Positions 17,860 through 25,885 of a stretch of 34,221 nt of DNA are shown here, one piece after another. A model generated the notes under the pieces. The model was given only the letters and a program-made list of their open reading frames with translations, had not been told where the DNA came from and made no database searches. Every line of letters starts with the position of its first letter. The first letter of the stretch is position 1. The stretch is taken from the NCBI RefSeq assembly GCF_011881725.1, contig NZ_JAATUR010000045.1, positions 1 to 34,221 on the forward strand. Direction: 5' to 3'. This stretch comes from Escherichia coli (GTDB lineage: Bacteria; Pseudomonadota; Gammaproteobacteria; Enterobacterales; Enterobacteriaceae). The position numbers were made by a program, and so were the translations under genes.

Positions 17860-18008
17860 CTTTGCAATACAAGCTAATGTCACTAAAATGGTTGTTTGCA
17901 GTTAAATATAAGTAAATATATTGTTGCAATTAATGCGAGATCTGTTGTACTTATTATGTAACAGCGGTAGTTCCCGGCAGTGATAGTCAGTCACTATGGA
18001 GATCGCGG

Positions 18009-19073
18009 ATGGTAACGTCCTGTACTGGACATGTTTTTGACAATCAACGCTCCACCAAACGCGGAGACTTCTCCTCCGGTAGTCACTTCGTCACTCTGTA
18101 TTTTCACCCACTTCCATTCTTTGTTCGTGTTACTGACGCCGAAAACGGTGTGCGTAGCCGTTTTTTGGCATTTTCTCCAAAAGCAAACTATGGCTTACAA
18201 GGAAGCCAACCCTCTGATGTTCGTGCGCATAATCGCGCTGCCAACGGCGCGTGTGATGAATACAAACAACTCAAGGTGCTCTCCATGGGAAGACAAAAAG
18301 CAGTGATCAAAGCTCGTCGCGAGGCAAAACGTGTGCTGAGACGGGATTCGCGCAGCCATAAACAGCGTGAAGAAGAATCGGTCACATCGCTTGTGCAGAT
18401 GAGCGGCGTAGAAGCCATTGGTATGGCCCGCGATAGTCGCGATACCTCGCCCATCCTCGCGCGAAATGAAGCGCAATTGCACTATCTGAAGGCTATTGAG
18501 AGTAAGCAGCTGATATTCGCCACGGGCGAAGCCGGGTGCGGAAAAACCTGGATCAGTGCGGCAAAAGCGGCAGAGGCCCTGATACATAAGGATGTCGACA
18601 GGATTATCGTCACCCGTCCAGTATTGCAAGCCGATGAGGATCTTGGCTTCTTACCTGGAGATATCGCAGAAAAGTTTGCTCCCTATTTTCGCCCGGTCTA
18701 CGACGTGCTGCTGCGGCGCTTAGGGGCTTCCTTTATGCAGTATTGCCTGCGACCGGAAATAGGGAAGGTGGAAATCGCGCCGTTCGCCTATATGCGTGGA
18801 CGTACCTTTGAAAATGCAGTCGTCATTCTTGACGAGGCGCAGAATGTGACTGCCGCACAAATGAAAATGTTTTTAACCCGCCTCGGGGAAAATGTGACGG
18901 TTATTGTCAACGGTGATATCACGCAATGCGATTTACCTCGCGGCGCGCGCTCCGGATTAAGTGACGCGCTGGAACGTTTCGAAGAAGATGAAATGGTCGG
19001 GATTGTCCGATTCGGTAAAGAGGATTGCGTACGTTCGGCACTTTGCCAACGTACGCTACATGCATACAGTTAA
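18009..19073 (+). CDS. phoH: Phosphate-starvation-inducible ATPase PhoH
   Basis: A P-loop NTPase of 354 residues from this start. Walker A is at 172-180 (TGEAGCGKT) and Walker B near 271-277 (VVILDEAQN). TRPVLQADEDLGFLPGD and NGDITQCDLPRG are PhoH family signatures related to helicase cores. The cellular role is uncertain; RNA metabolism has been proposed. Start choice is open. ATG 18009 has GGAG 7 bases upstream, but the first 92 residues lack family similarity. ATG 18285 (MGRQKAVIKARREAKR) also has AAGGTG upstream and would give 262 residues. A terminator-like hairpin at 18142-18166 lies between the two. It converges on pgaD, 5 bases between stops. Confidence 0.9.
   Translation: MVTSCTGHVFDNQRSTKRGDFSSGSHFVTLYFHPLPFFVRVTDAENGVRSRFLAFSPKANYGLQGSQPSDVRAHNRAANGACDEYKQLKVLSMGRQKAVIKARREAKRVLRRDSRSHKQREEESVTSLVQMSGVEAIGMARDSRDTSPILARNEAQLHYLKAIESKQLIFATGEAGCGKTWISAAKAAEALIHKDVDRIIVTRPVLQADEDLGFLPGDIAEKFAPYFRPVYDVLLRRLGASFMQYCLRPEIGKVEIAPFAYMRGRTFENAVVILDEAQNVTAAQMKMFLTRLGENVTVIVNGDITQCDLPRGARSGLSDALERFEEDEMVGIVRFGKEDCVRSALCQRTLHAYS
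18142..18166 (+). terminator. Terminator-like hairpin inside the phoH 5' region
   Basis: AAAACGG (18142-18148) pairs with CCGTTTT (18158-18164) across a 9-base loop and continues into TT, so an A-stem-T structure is formed. It could work as an attenuator if the true protein start is the ATG at 18285. It is short and GC-poor, so this is tentative. Confidence 0.4.
19027..19056. other. Strong inverted repeat in the phoH 3' codons
   Basis: GCGTACGTT and AACGTACGC form a 9-bp stem, continued by GGC/GCC inside after one bulged base. It ends 17 bases before the end of phoH. It may act as a 3' end structure for minus-strand pga transcription, although no T-run follows. Confidence 0.6.
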
Positions 19074-19078
19074 GCGTA

Positions 19079-19537
19079 TTATTGGTGCAGAGCCCGGGCG
19101 TACCGGGCTCCGTTTTGAGGGGGGTATGTCCGGACCAGCGCTTTTTCTGACACCACCATTTTTATTTTCCCATGGTTAGTGAAGTGTACGCTCATCCTGT
19201 GGTTTTTTTGCAGTTGCTGATAGAGTTCATCAGGTATTGCTAAGCTCTCTGCATATTCTTGCGGCGTGTATTGGTATGCTGCATGATGCTGCTGTTTTTG
19301 ATAACGCAGCTTGTTGTACAGCGCCCAGATAATTAACACGACGGCATTCGTCACCGCCACGAAAAAATAGAACTGAAGTCTGCTTCGGGCATCGCTTTGC
19401 CAGTAATAACCCGACAGCAGATCCATGGCGAATAAGAATATAAACAAAGCAAATAACGCCCACAGGATAGTCGTAGCTACATAATCAACCAATAAATGTA
19501 CTGGCGATTGTCGGGTCGTAATAATTAAATTGTTCAT
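19079..19537 (-). CDS. pgaD: Poly-GlcNAc synthase subunit PgaD, extended C-terminus
   Basis: A 152-residue inner-membrane protein with two transmembrane helices (about 17-45 and 57-73) and a cytoplasmic tail. With PgaC it forms the c-di-GMP-responsive poly-beta-1,6-GlcNAc synthase. The body matches E. coli PgaD, but the K-12 protein as I recall it ends at ...EKALVRA (137 residues). Here ACA TAC follows CGG, and the frame runs 15 residues further (TYPPQNGARYARALHQ is the new tail), directly through the DNA of the phoH terminator. The start (ATG 19537) follows the pgaC stop by one base. It is the last gene of pgaABCD. Confidence 0.93.
   Translation of the reverse strand: MNNLIITTRQSPVHLLVDYVATTILWALFALFIFLFAMDLLSGYYWQSDARSRLQFYFFVAVTNAVVLIIWALYNKLRYQKQQHHAAYQYTPQEYAESLAIPDELYQQLQKNHRMSVHFTNHGKIKMVVSEKALVRTYPPQNGARYARALHQ
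19090..19115 (+). terminator. phoH intrinsic terminator (inside pgaD)
   Basis: GAGCCCGG (19090-19097) and CCGGGCTC (19103-19110) form an 8-bp stem with a 5-base loop, followed by CGTTTT. It lies 16 bases past the phoH stop. In this strain it lies within the extended pgaD frame. Confidence 0.85.
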
Positions 19538-19538
19538 A

Positions 19539-20864
19539 TTAACCTCTCAGAATACCACGATCTGGGCTTATCCAACGGGCGCGTTGCTTTTTATGCATCA
19601 ACATGACTCGTGTAAATGAAACCAACGTCGTTGCAAGACTCAGTACCCAGAAAATGACCGGGAACCAGATAATCCAGAGAAGCGATGAAGCAAGATTATG
19701 CTCATAGCGATTCTCAATTACCAGACTGACAATAAATTGTACTAAACATAACGCACATAATAATATTCCTGCAGTATGTGTCTCGGCGATATGTGTCAAT
19801 TCAATATTTAACGGTACACCTGCAAGCTGGACCACGTAAATAATGAAACCAACAAGACAGGTAAAGGCCCATATTGTCGTCAGGCAATATTCAAAAAACA
19901 ACGGCCACATTCGTACGTTTTCTTTACGCCATAATCTGGTCATATTTTTGAGGAATACTTCTGCACCACCCTGGGCCCAGCGCAGGCGTTGTTTCCATAG
20001 CCCTTTTAATGTTTCCGGCATTAATATCCAGCACAGCGCCCGTGGCTCGTAAAAAATTGTCCACTGATTCAACTGCAGCTTCCAACTAATATCAATATCT
20101 TCGGTGATCATATCGTCACTCCAGTAACCCACTTCAGCCAGGGCACTGCGACGAAATGCAGCGATAACGCCGGAAACAGTAAATACGTTTCCATAGATAC
20201 GCTGGGTGCGTTTGATCAAACCAATAATTGAGGAAAACTCGCCAACCTGAATTTTACCTATCAGAGTTGAACGTGTACGTATGCGAGGATTACCGGTTAC
20301 AGCACCCACGCGAGGGTTGTATAACATTGGTTCAACAATATACGCCGCCGCATCGCGATCTAATAACGCGTCGCCATCGATACACACCAGATATTCGCTT
20401 TTCGCCGCGGCTGCTCCGGTTTTAAGCGCAATGGCTTTCCCCTGATTTTGCGCCAGATGAATGACTCGCAGACGGGGAATTTCCGCAGCCAGTTGATCCA
20501 GGATCGCACGGGTTTTGTCTGTTGAACCGTCATTTACAGCAATAACTTCAATGTTCTCATAACGCTGTGCCAGAGCTGCGTGTATGGTTTCCTCAACGTT
20601 TTTCTCCTCATTAAAACAGGGAATGATAATGGAGATAGACGGATTATCTTTCAGCTGTGGAGCTGGTGCGTTTTCTCCCCACGGCCAATGGCGTTCACGA
20701 TAGGCCCAGAAATAGACTCCGCCAACAATCCACAGAATGGACATAAAAAATGGCCAGAAGAAAACGAACCTCATCATCAATTCGCCAGAATGAAAGTACG
20801 CTACACATAGGGGTATGCATAACACCAGACATAATATAAAAAACGATACGATACGATTAATCAT
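19539..20864 (-). CDS. pgaC: Poly-beta-1,6-GlcNAc synthase catalytic subunit PgaC
   Basis: A 441-residue processive GT2 glycosyltransferase in the inner membrane. It polymerises UDP-GlcNAc and, with PgaD, moves the chain into the periplasm. Two N-terminal helices (about 3-25 and 31-55) precede the catalytic domain, and three more follow. Catalytic motifs are intact: NDGS with Asp112, DGD at 163-165, TED with Asp256, and QRLRW at 292-296. The start overlaps the end of pgaB by 8 bases. Activity needs c-di-GMP; the diverging dgcT is a plausible local supplier, which is inference. Confidence 0.98.
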   Translation of the reverse strand: MINRIVSFFILCLVLCIPLCVAYFHSGELMMRFVFFWPFFMSILWIVGGVYFWAYRERHWPWGENAPAPQLKDNPSISIIIPCFNEEKNVEETIHAALAQRYENIEVIAVNDGSTDKTRAILDQLAAEIPRLRVIHLAQNQGKAIALKTGAAAAKSEYLVCIDGDALLDRDAAAYIVEPMLYNPRVGAVTGNPRIRTRSTLIGKIQVGEFSSIIGLIKRTQRIYGNVFTVSGVIAAFRRSALAEVGYWSDDMITEDIDISWKLQLNQWTIFYEPRALCWILMPETLKGLWKQRLRWAQGGAEVFLKNMTRLWRKENVRMWPLFFEYCLTTIWAFTCLVGFIIYVVQLAGVPLNIELTHIAETHTAGILLCALCLVQFIVSLVIENRYEHNLASSLLWIIWFPVIFWVLSLATTLVSFTRVMLMHKKQRARWISPDRGILRG

Positions 20865-22875
20865 TTTTCGGATACCAGGCTGTGGAAAACTCAGGACGAA
20901 TAACGTCTATTTCAGGTTTGTTATGCAGGAAGTTATCGGGATAATAACCATAATTTTTCACTCCATTCAGTTGGAAAAGGCTCATCCAGTGAGCAAGTTT
21001 TTGCGAAGAAATAGCCTGATGCTGACCATTGTTCTGCCAGTTTTGTGCCTGTAATTCTAAAATAGATTTATCTTTTGCTTGAGGGATGCTTTTAATCTGA
21101 TTGACCAGTTGTATTAACCATTGATCAGCAGATTTCTCATCAACTCCTTCCATATAGGGCATTGCCATGATTGCCGTCCAGTCATAGCTTTGTAGAAAAT
21201 CGGCATAGTTTTGGGCAAACCATGCTTCACTTTCTGGCTGCATAACGGGGAGGGCAAAAATATTTCGCGCAGTCTTAATTTGTGGGCCGCGAACAGCCTT
21301 GACTTTGGCACTTAGCGCTAATGTGAAGTCTGTTAAGGCCTTGCGTTTAAATTGCGTCCAGCGTTTAAATTGCTCAGGATCCTCGCGGATTTCACGAATA
21401 CTCGTCGCAAATCCTGCTTTCTTATAAGCAGCTATTGCTGGAGCACTGGCATCTTCGTAATCTGACAACACGGCATCGTCATGAAACAAAATGCCATCAA
21501 AAGACGCATGACCTGCAAGATCCTCATAAAGGGTACTAATTTGTTCACGTACCCGGTCATCGAAAAGGGAGAGACGACGGTATTGCGCTGGATGAATTTG
21601 TGATGCTTGCTTATCAAATGGCAAATATTCCACCCGGGGTAATGCGGGATCTAAATCCCAACTCAATACCGGCATCCAGGCGTAAACGGCCACTCCGGCA
21701 CGAGTCCTTAATTGCCATGCAACACGGTTAAACAAATCCGCTTTCATGGGTAACAGGCGATTAGGAAACCAGACCTCTTTAACCAGACCATCACCTGCTG
21801 GGTCGGCGAAAGCCTGCAAATACACACTGGAAATTTGCATATCTTTCACCCGCTGAATCAACACATCCAGATTTCGCTCCAGCTGTTGGCGGTCAGCATC
21901 ATAAACATAATCGAGATCGATGTGCATAACTCGCTCTGGTGATGTTTCCTGCACACCAATAATTTGCTGAGCAAACTCTTTAAGTGATGGATTATTGGCG
22001 ATTAATACGCGCGGAATAGAATCTAACTGGGAAGTATTTCCCAGTCCGGACTCCAGAGTGAAGAACATGTCATAACCCAGTTTTTTTAATTCCTCAATCG
22101 CAATACCGTTTGCTGCACCATAGGGCCAGACAAAAACCTGGGCATTTACGCCAGCATTTGTTTTCAACTTCTCGGTCATTTTTACGGCATCCTGACGAAT
22201 GCGGCTGCGATATTCCGCTTCGGTTTCGTATCGCTCATTATTTGAAAAATACATGCGATTAACAAAAGCGGGTAATTTGCTGCCAGTGGGATTAGCCTCA
22301 ATACCGTAGTGAAAATTCCAGGTATGCGAGGCTATTTCAACCAACTTCGAACGTCCTATTTCACGCACTTGTTGCCAGGTGGCAAAATAGTCTCTGTCTA
22401 CCATTTCATCGCCAAATTTAACTTGTTGATTCATCGGCGTGTCTATCCAACTGCCAACCGGTGCCCATAATGCGGGCCACTGGAATGCTTGCAGAATAGG
22501 GAATACACGGGTGTAAAAACTCTGAAATCCATCATCAAAGGAGAGTAAAACTGCTTTATTAGGTAGCGGTTTTCCCCCACGGTGAGCTTCCCGAATTTGG
22601 TCAACGCTGACGGGGTGATAGCCATTTTCGCGCAGCCATGCAAATTGTTCACGAAGCGCAGAAGTTCGCACTGACATGAAACGCTGATCAGCAGTATCGT
22701 CTTCAACATTATGCCAGGAGATGGCTACAAAGTTATTTTGTGGCCACGGATGTTCTGCCTTTAAAGATTCTCGACTTTGTGGTGGCGTAAACTTATTGTT
22801 TTGATGATTAAAACATGCAGAAAGCATAGCAATGCTAATCAACAAAAACAGATATCTTATTCCTTTACGTAACAT
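20857..22875 (-). CDS. pgaB: Poly-GlcNAc N-deacetylase / hydrolase lipoprotein PgaB
   Basis: A 672-residue outer-membrane lipoprotein. The signal peptide ends in a lipobox LSAC with Cys21. The CE4 deacetylase domain (about 45-310) keeps the metal and catalytic residues His55, Asp114-Asp115 (LSFDDGF), His184 and His189 (ASHTWNFHY). The C-terminal glycoside-hydrolase-like domain (about 310-672) binds and cleaves partly deacetylated PNAG; FHDDAVLSDYED lies there. Partial deacetylation is needed for export through PgaA. It starts 8 bases after the pgaA stop. Confidence 0.98.
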   Translation of the reverse strand: MLRKGIRYLFLLISIAMLSACFNHQNNKFTPPQSRESLKAEHPWPQNNFVAISWHNVEDDTADQRFMSVRTSALREQFAWLRENGYHPVSVDQIREAHRGGKPLPNKAVLLSFDDGFQSFYTRVFPILQAFQWPALWAPVGSWIDTPMNQQVKFGDEMVDRDYFATWQQVREIGRSKLVEIASHTWNFHYGIEANPTGSKLPAFVNRMYFSNNERYETEAEYRSRIRQDAVKMTEKLKTNAGVNAQVFVWPYGAANGIAIEELKKLGYDMFFTLESGLGNTSQLDSIPRVLIANNPSLKEFAQQIIGVQETSPERVMHIDLDYVYDADRQQLERNLDVLIQRVKDMQISSVYLQAFADPAGDGLVKEVWFPNRLLPMKADLFNRVAWQLRTRAGVAVYAWMPVLSWDLDPALPRVEYLPFDKQASQIHPAQYRRLSLFDDRVREQISTLYEDLAGHASFDGILFHDDAVLSDYEDASAPAIAAYKKAGFATSIREIREDPEQFKRWTQFKRKALTDFTLALSAKVKAVRGPQIKTARNIFALPVMQPESEAWFAQNYADFLQSYDWTAIMAMPYMEGVDEKSADQWLIQLVNQIKSIPQAKDKSILELQAQNWQNNGQHQAISSQKLAHWMSLFQLNGVKNYGYYPDNFLHNKPEIDVIRPEFSTAWYPKND

Positions 22876-22883
22876 AATGATCC

Positions 22884-25304
22884 TTAAAATTTGAATGTCA
22901 TATCAAATTCAACATATAAATTATGCTCTCTGTTGCCGTCATAAGGCCGCTTTTCCCAACGTACCGTTGCACCGGCATCTATTACGTCATTCCACGCAAC
23001 GCGTTGCCCATACCCCAGCTGTGTAACTAGATCGGTACCATAATTTTTTTGCCATGAGGTACCAGCGCCTGCGCTAAATATTTGCTGCCAGCTATTCTCG
23101 TATTTACGCCACAATAAATGGCTTGCCTCCAGTGCCGGAACAATATCGAGCGTTTTTTCCGGGTTAAAATAGGGGGTGTCTTTTTTTGTATTCTGGCCGT
23201 AATAAATTGTGGGCTGAAAATCAATAATCAGTCGGGATGAAGACCACATCCGTTCACTACCATTGATAAATACTTCGTGACGTTGGTTTCCATCGGAAAA
23301 ATCAGTAAATGCCCATGAGCTGCTGTATTGACGACGCTCATTCTGATACCAGCGTAAATATGCCTGAGCACTGTTGCCGGTTATGCCATTTTTCATTGCC
23401 CGTAGGGGGACTCGATGAGAGATGCGTTCCAGTTCAGCACCAAGTCGCCAGTTGTCGTTAAAATCGTACCAGCCTGATAAACGTGCACCGGGTTTATGTT
23501 CGCCATTAAAATAACGTCCAGCAAATTCTGCTTCCAGCCAGATGTCGCGCGAACGCCATTCGAGGCCAGTTAACCAGTCACGAACAATCCCTTTCCCCTC
23601 GCTGAATTGACCATCAGCATAGCCAAAACCAGCAAAAGCACGCCAGTTTTCATTCAGCGGTGGTGAGTACACAACGCTGGTAAAATTCACATCATGTTTG
23701 CCATTATCCGGACCTTCGGAATCCAATCCAGAAGAACCTGAAATACGTAGTTCAGCCATGTCATGTACTTCAAGCGCACGCTGTATACGTTTTACCGCGG
23801 GGGCTTCAGGATTGCGGGTGACCACATCTTCAGTTAATACTTTCGCCTGTTTCCACTCCTGCAATGTTAATGCATTCCAGGCCTGTTCAACCTCCAGCAG
23901 TATATTTCTTGGCTCAAGTAGTTCGGCTTTTTTTAATTCTGTTTCTGCAGCACGAGGGAAACCACGAGCCTGTAATACGCTGGCGTAGTCGATGCGTAAT
24001 CCCTGATTACCCGGTGCGTTATTGCTCATATTTCGGGTTATTGCTTCAGCTTGTGGTAAATCATTACCGTATTGCGCAGCCGCTGAAAGGAACGAATAAC
24101 CCTGTAGCCACTTGTCATTAGGTATCGTTACAGGAGAACCCATAATCCGACGGTATGGAGATGCTGTAGTAATGGTGTGATCAGTGAGCATTAACACCCC
24201 ACTATAATTCTCACTTTCCAGATGGCTGTAAAAGAGATCTGCACGCTCTTCTTCGGATAATTCAATATTTGGTTGTGCCTGGTGATAGAACAGTTGGGTC
24301 ATCATCGCTTGTGCTTTTCCCGGTTGACGATCGTGCAGATAAGCGGAAGCAACCCAATACTGTGCCCAGGGGGGAACAGATTGCCCTGTATTTTGTAAAC
24401 GCTGATAATGAGAAATAACATCTTTGTAGCGTTCGCGGGTTAACAACGCGCCAAGATGGTCAACCTGAATACGCTGGTATTGTGCAATTCGGTCTGGGTT
24501 GTTTTGCCACAGAATATCTAATGCGGTGTATTGGGCGAGGGCGCGATCGGCAATGGCATAGCGTTCACTTTCACTGCGCGTAGGCATAAATGACAGTCTG
24601 ACCAATTCGGCATGAATATCAGCGCGAATATCCGGCGTTAAATTGGCATCGTCAATGGCGGCAGAAAGCTGATTATTACGTAATGCCTGTACGTATTCTT
24701 CCGAATATTGCGTAGAGGAATTTTCAGGTAATGATTCTGTCATTGCCCGTAATTCATCTTGATGACGACCTGCCAGTTTATAGATATAGGCTTCTGCGAG
24801 TAAATTGGCTTTGTCCGGCGCACTGGACTCAATCTGCTGAAGTTTAACCAGTGCAGTGTCATAGTGACCCGCATCTGCCAGGGTTAAAATTTGTCCCCGT
24901 TGATAATCTTTATTTTGCGGCTCCAGAGAGAGAGTCTTTTGCCACAGTGTCAGTGAGTTTTGCCATTGCTGCATGTTACGATAAGCGATGGCGGCAGCCG
25001 CATAAGCGCGCGCGGGTAATTGCTGGTGACGGTAGCGGTTGTAAACGCTAATAACCTGTTTATCTTGTCCAGCCCATAAGGCAATCTGTAGCCAGTCAGC
25101 AATCTGGTTATTACTGAGTACAGACTTTTGTGCAAACCATGTTAAAGCTGGCTGAGTATTACCCTTGCGAGCTTCAATAATCAATGCATCATAGGCGTTA
25201 TTAACTGCACTATTCGCAACGGGACTCGACGCTAAAAATGCAGCGGTAAGAAAATTCAAAACCAATTTGGTTTTTGGGCACCTTTTTTTACTACTTGAAT
25301 ACAT
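22884..25304 (-). CDS. pgaA: Poly-GlcNAc outer-membrane porin PgaA
   Basis: An 806-residue outer-membrane exporter. The N-terminus has a signal peptide (basic start, hydrophobic core, SPVANSA at about 27-33). TPR-like helical repeats cover about 40-500 in the periplasm and bind PgaB or the polymer. A C-terminal beta-barrel (about 510-806) ends in the aromatic DMTFKF expected for outer-membrane insertion. The protein is alignable with K-12 PgaA but differs at many positions throughout, as I recall it. It is first in pgaABCD. The start lies in ACAGGATG-type leader sequence, where CsrA is known to cover the ribosome-binding site. Confidence 0.97.
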   Translation of the reverse strand: MYSSSKKRCPKTKLVLNFLTAAFLASSPVANSAVNNAYDALIIEARKGNTQPALTWFAQKSVLSNNQIADWLQIALWAGQDKQVISVYNRYRHQQLPARAYAAAAIAYRNMQQWQNSLTLWQKTLSLEPQNKDYQRGQILTLADAGHYDTALVKLQQIESSAPDKANLLAEAYIYKLAGRHQDELRAMTESLPENSSTQYSEEYVQALRNNQLSAAIDDANLTPDIRADIHAELVRLSFMPTRSESERYAIADRALAQYTALDILWQNNPDRIAQYQRIQVDHLGALLTRERYKDVISHYQRLQNTGQSVPPWAQYWVASAYLHDRQPGKAQAMMTQLFYHQAQPNIELSEEERADLFYSHLESENYSGVLMLTDHTITTASPYRRIMGSPVTIPNDKWLQGYSFLSAAAQYGNDLPQAEAITRNMSNNAPGNQGLRIDYASVLQARGFPRAAETELKKAELLEPRNILLEVEQAWNALTLQEWKQAKVLTEDVVTRNPEAPAVKRIQRALEVHDMAELRISGSSGLDSEGPDNGKHDVNFTSVVYSPPLNENWRAFAGFGYADGQFSEGKGIVRDWLTGLEWRSRDIWLEAEFAGRYFNGEHKPGARLSGWYDFNDNWRLGAELERISHRVPLRAMKNGITGNSAQAYLRWYQNERRQYSSSWAFTDFSDGNQRHEVFINGSERMWSSSRLIIDFQPTIYYGQNTKKDTPYFNPEKTLDIVPALEASHLLWRKYENSWQQIFSAGAGTSWQKNYGTDLVTQLGYGQRVAWNDVIDAGATVRWEKRPYDGNREHNLYVEFDMTFKF

Positions 25305-25552
25305 CCTGTATTACTCCATGTATTGCAAAAATACTCTCTTCGCGAATGTCCAGTTGGCTGAAAAGAAAAGATTTATTCACATCAAAAACCCGTAATTAAA
25401 CGAGGAATAAAGACGCGAATTGTTGATAGTGAGATGAAGAAATGGTGAGCTGAGTGTTCATATCAAATCCTTTACTTTCCTCGAAAATCCATCCCAAAAG
25501 GGAAGGACTACGGGGATTCTGCATAATTCCCTATGCGTCTTTCAAAGTAATA
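25305..25552 (-). promoter_or_regulatory. pgaABCD promoter and long CsrA-type leader
   Basis: The E. coli pga mRNA leader is known to be about 234 bases and to bind CsrA at several GGA sites. Here a -10-like TATTAC (minus strand, 25547-25552) would start the RNA near 25540, which fits. The leader has many GGA motifs, clustered in gggatggatttt and cgaggaaagtaaaggattt, plus the one before the pgaA ATG. No good -35 is seen, consistent with the known need for the activator NhaR. The leader also holds a 21-codon ORF. Beyond the leader, 25553-25885 holds the dgcT promoter and no gene. Confidence 0.7.
25396..25461 (-). CDS. Putative 21-residue leader ORF in the pga mRNA
   Basis: The ATG at 25461 is preceded by AAGGA with 6 bases between. 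The frame runs 21 codons (begins MNTQLTIS, ends SLFLV) to TAA at 25396-25398, all inside the pgaA leader and 91 bases before the pgaA start. Its ribosome-binding site is one of the GGA motifs that CsrA may bind. There is no known function and no homology that I recognise. It may be a regulatory leader peptide or a chance ORF. Confidence 0.4.
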   Translation of the reverse strand: MNTQLTISSSHYQQFASLFLV

Positions 25553-25693
25553 CAGGATTAAAATAATTAAATCAGTAAATTCCGAGTGGTGATTTCGGAT
25601 TTTTCGAAAACCCTGATTCAATGCGGTGTTGCAGCATTATTTTCTGTGATAATTACTCTTGATGACTATATGAATTATTGTTTTATGGGGGGG

Positions 25694-25699
25694 TATAAT
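25694..25699 (+). promoter_or_regulatory. Candidate -10 of dgcT
   Basis: A perfect TATAAT at 25694-25699 sits after a run of seven or more G. The -35 17 bases upstream (TGAATT, 25671-25676) is weak. Transcription would start near 25706, leaving a leader of about 180 bases before dgcT. Confidence 0.45.
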
Positions 25700-25885
25700 G
25701 ATTTATGAGTTTTTACAACTTATTGCAGTAGTGAATCTGTAAAATATTAAGATGGTGATTGTTTACCTGTGTAACTATGCTCGTTAGTATCTATTATATT
25801 TAGCTATTTATATTGACAATGGCATGTTTATTATATCTATTAATAGTGTAAAGGGATTTTACAGCCTTCAGGTTGGAGTGGTTTT

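Noticed and set aside
25698..25742. 14-codon ORF (ATG after a G-run) upstream of dgcT
   Set aside because: The ATG overlaps the candidate -10 TATAAT, so it would lie upstream of the transcript start. No support for translation.
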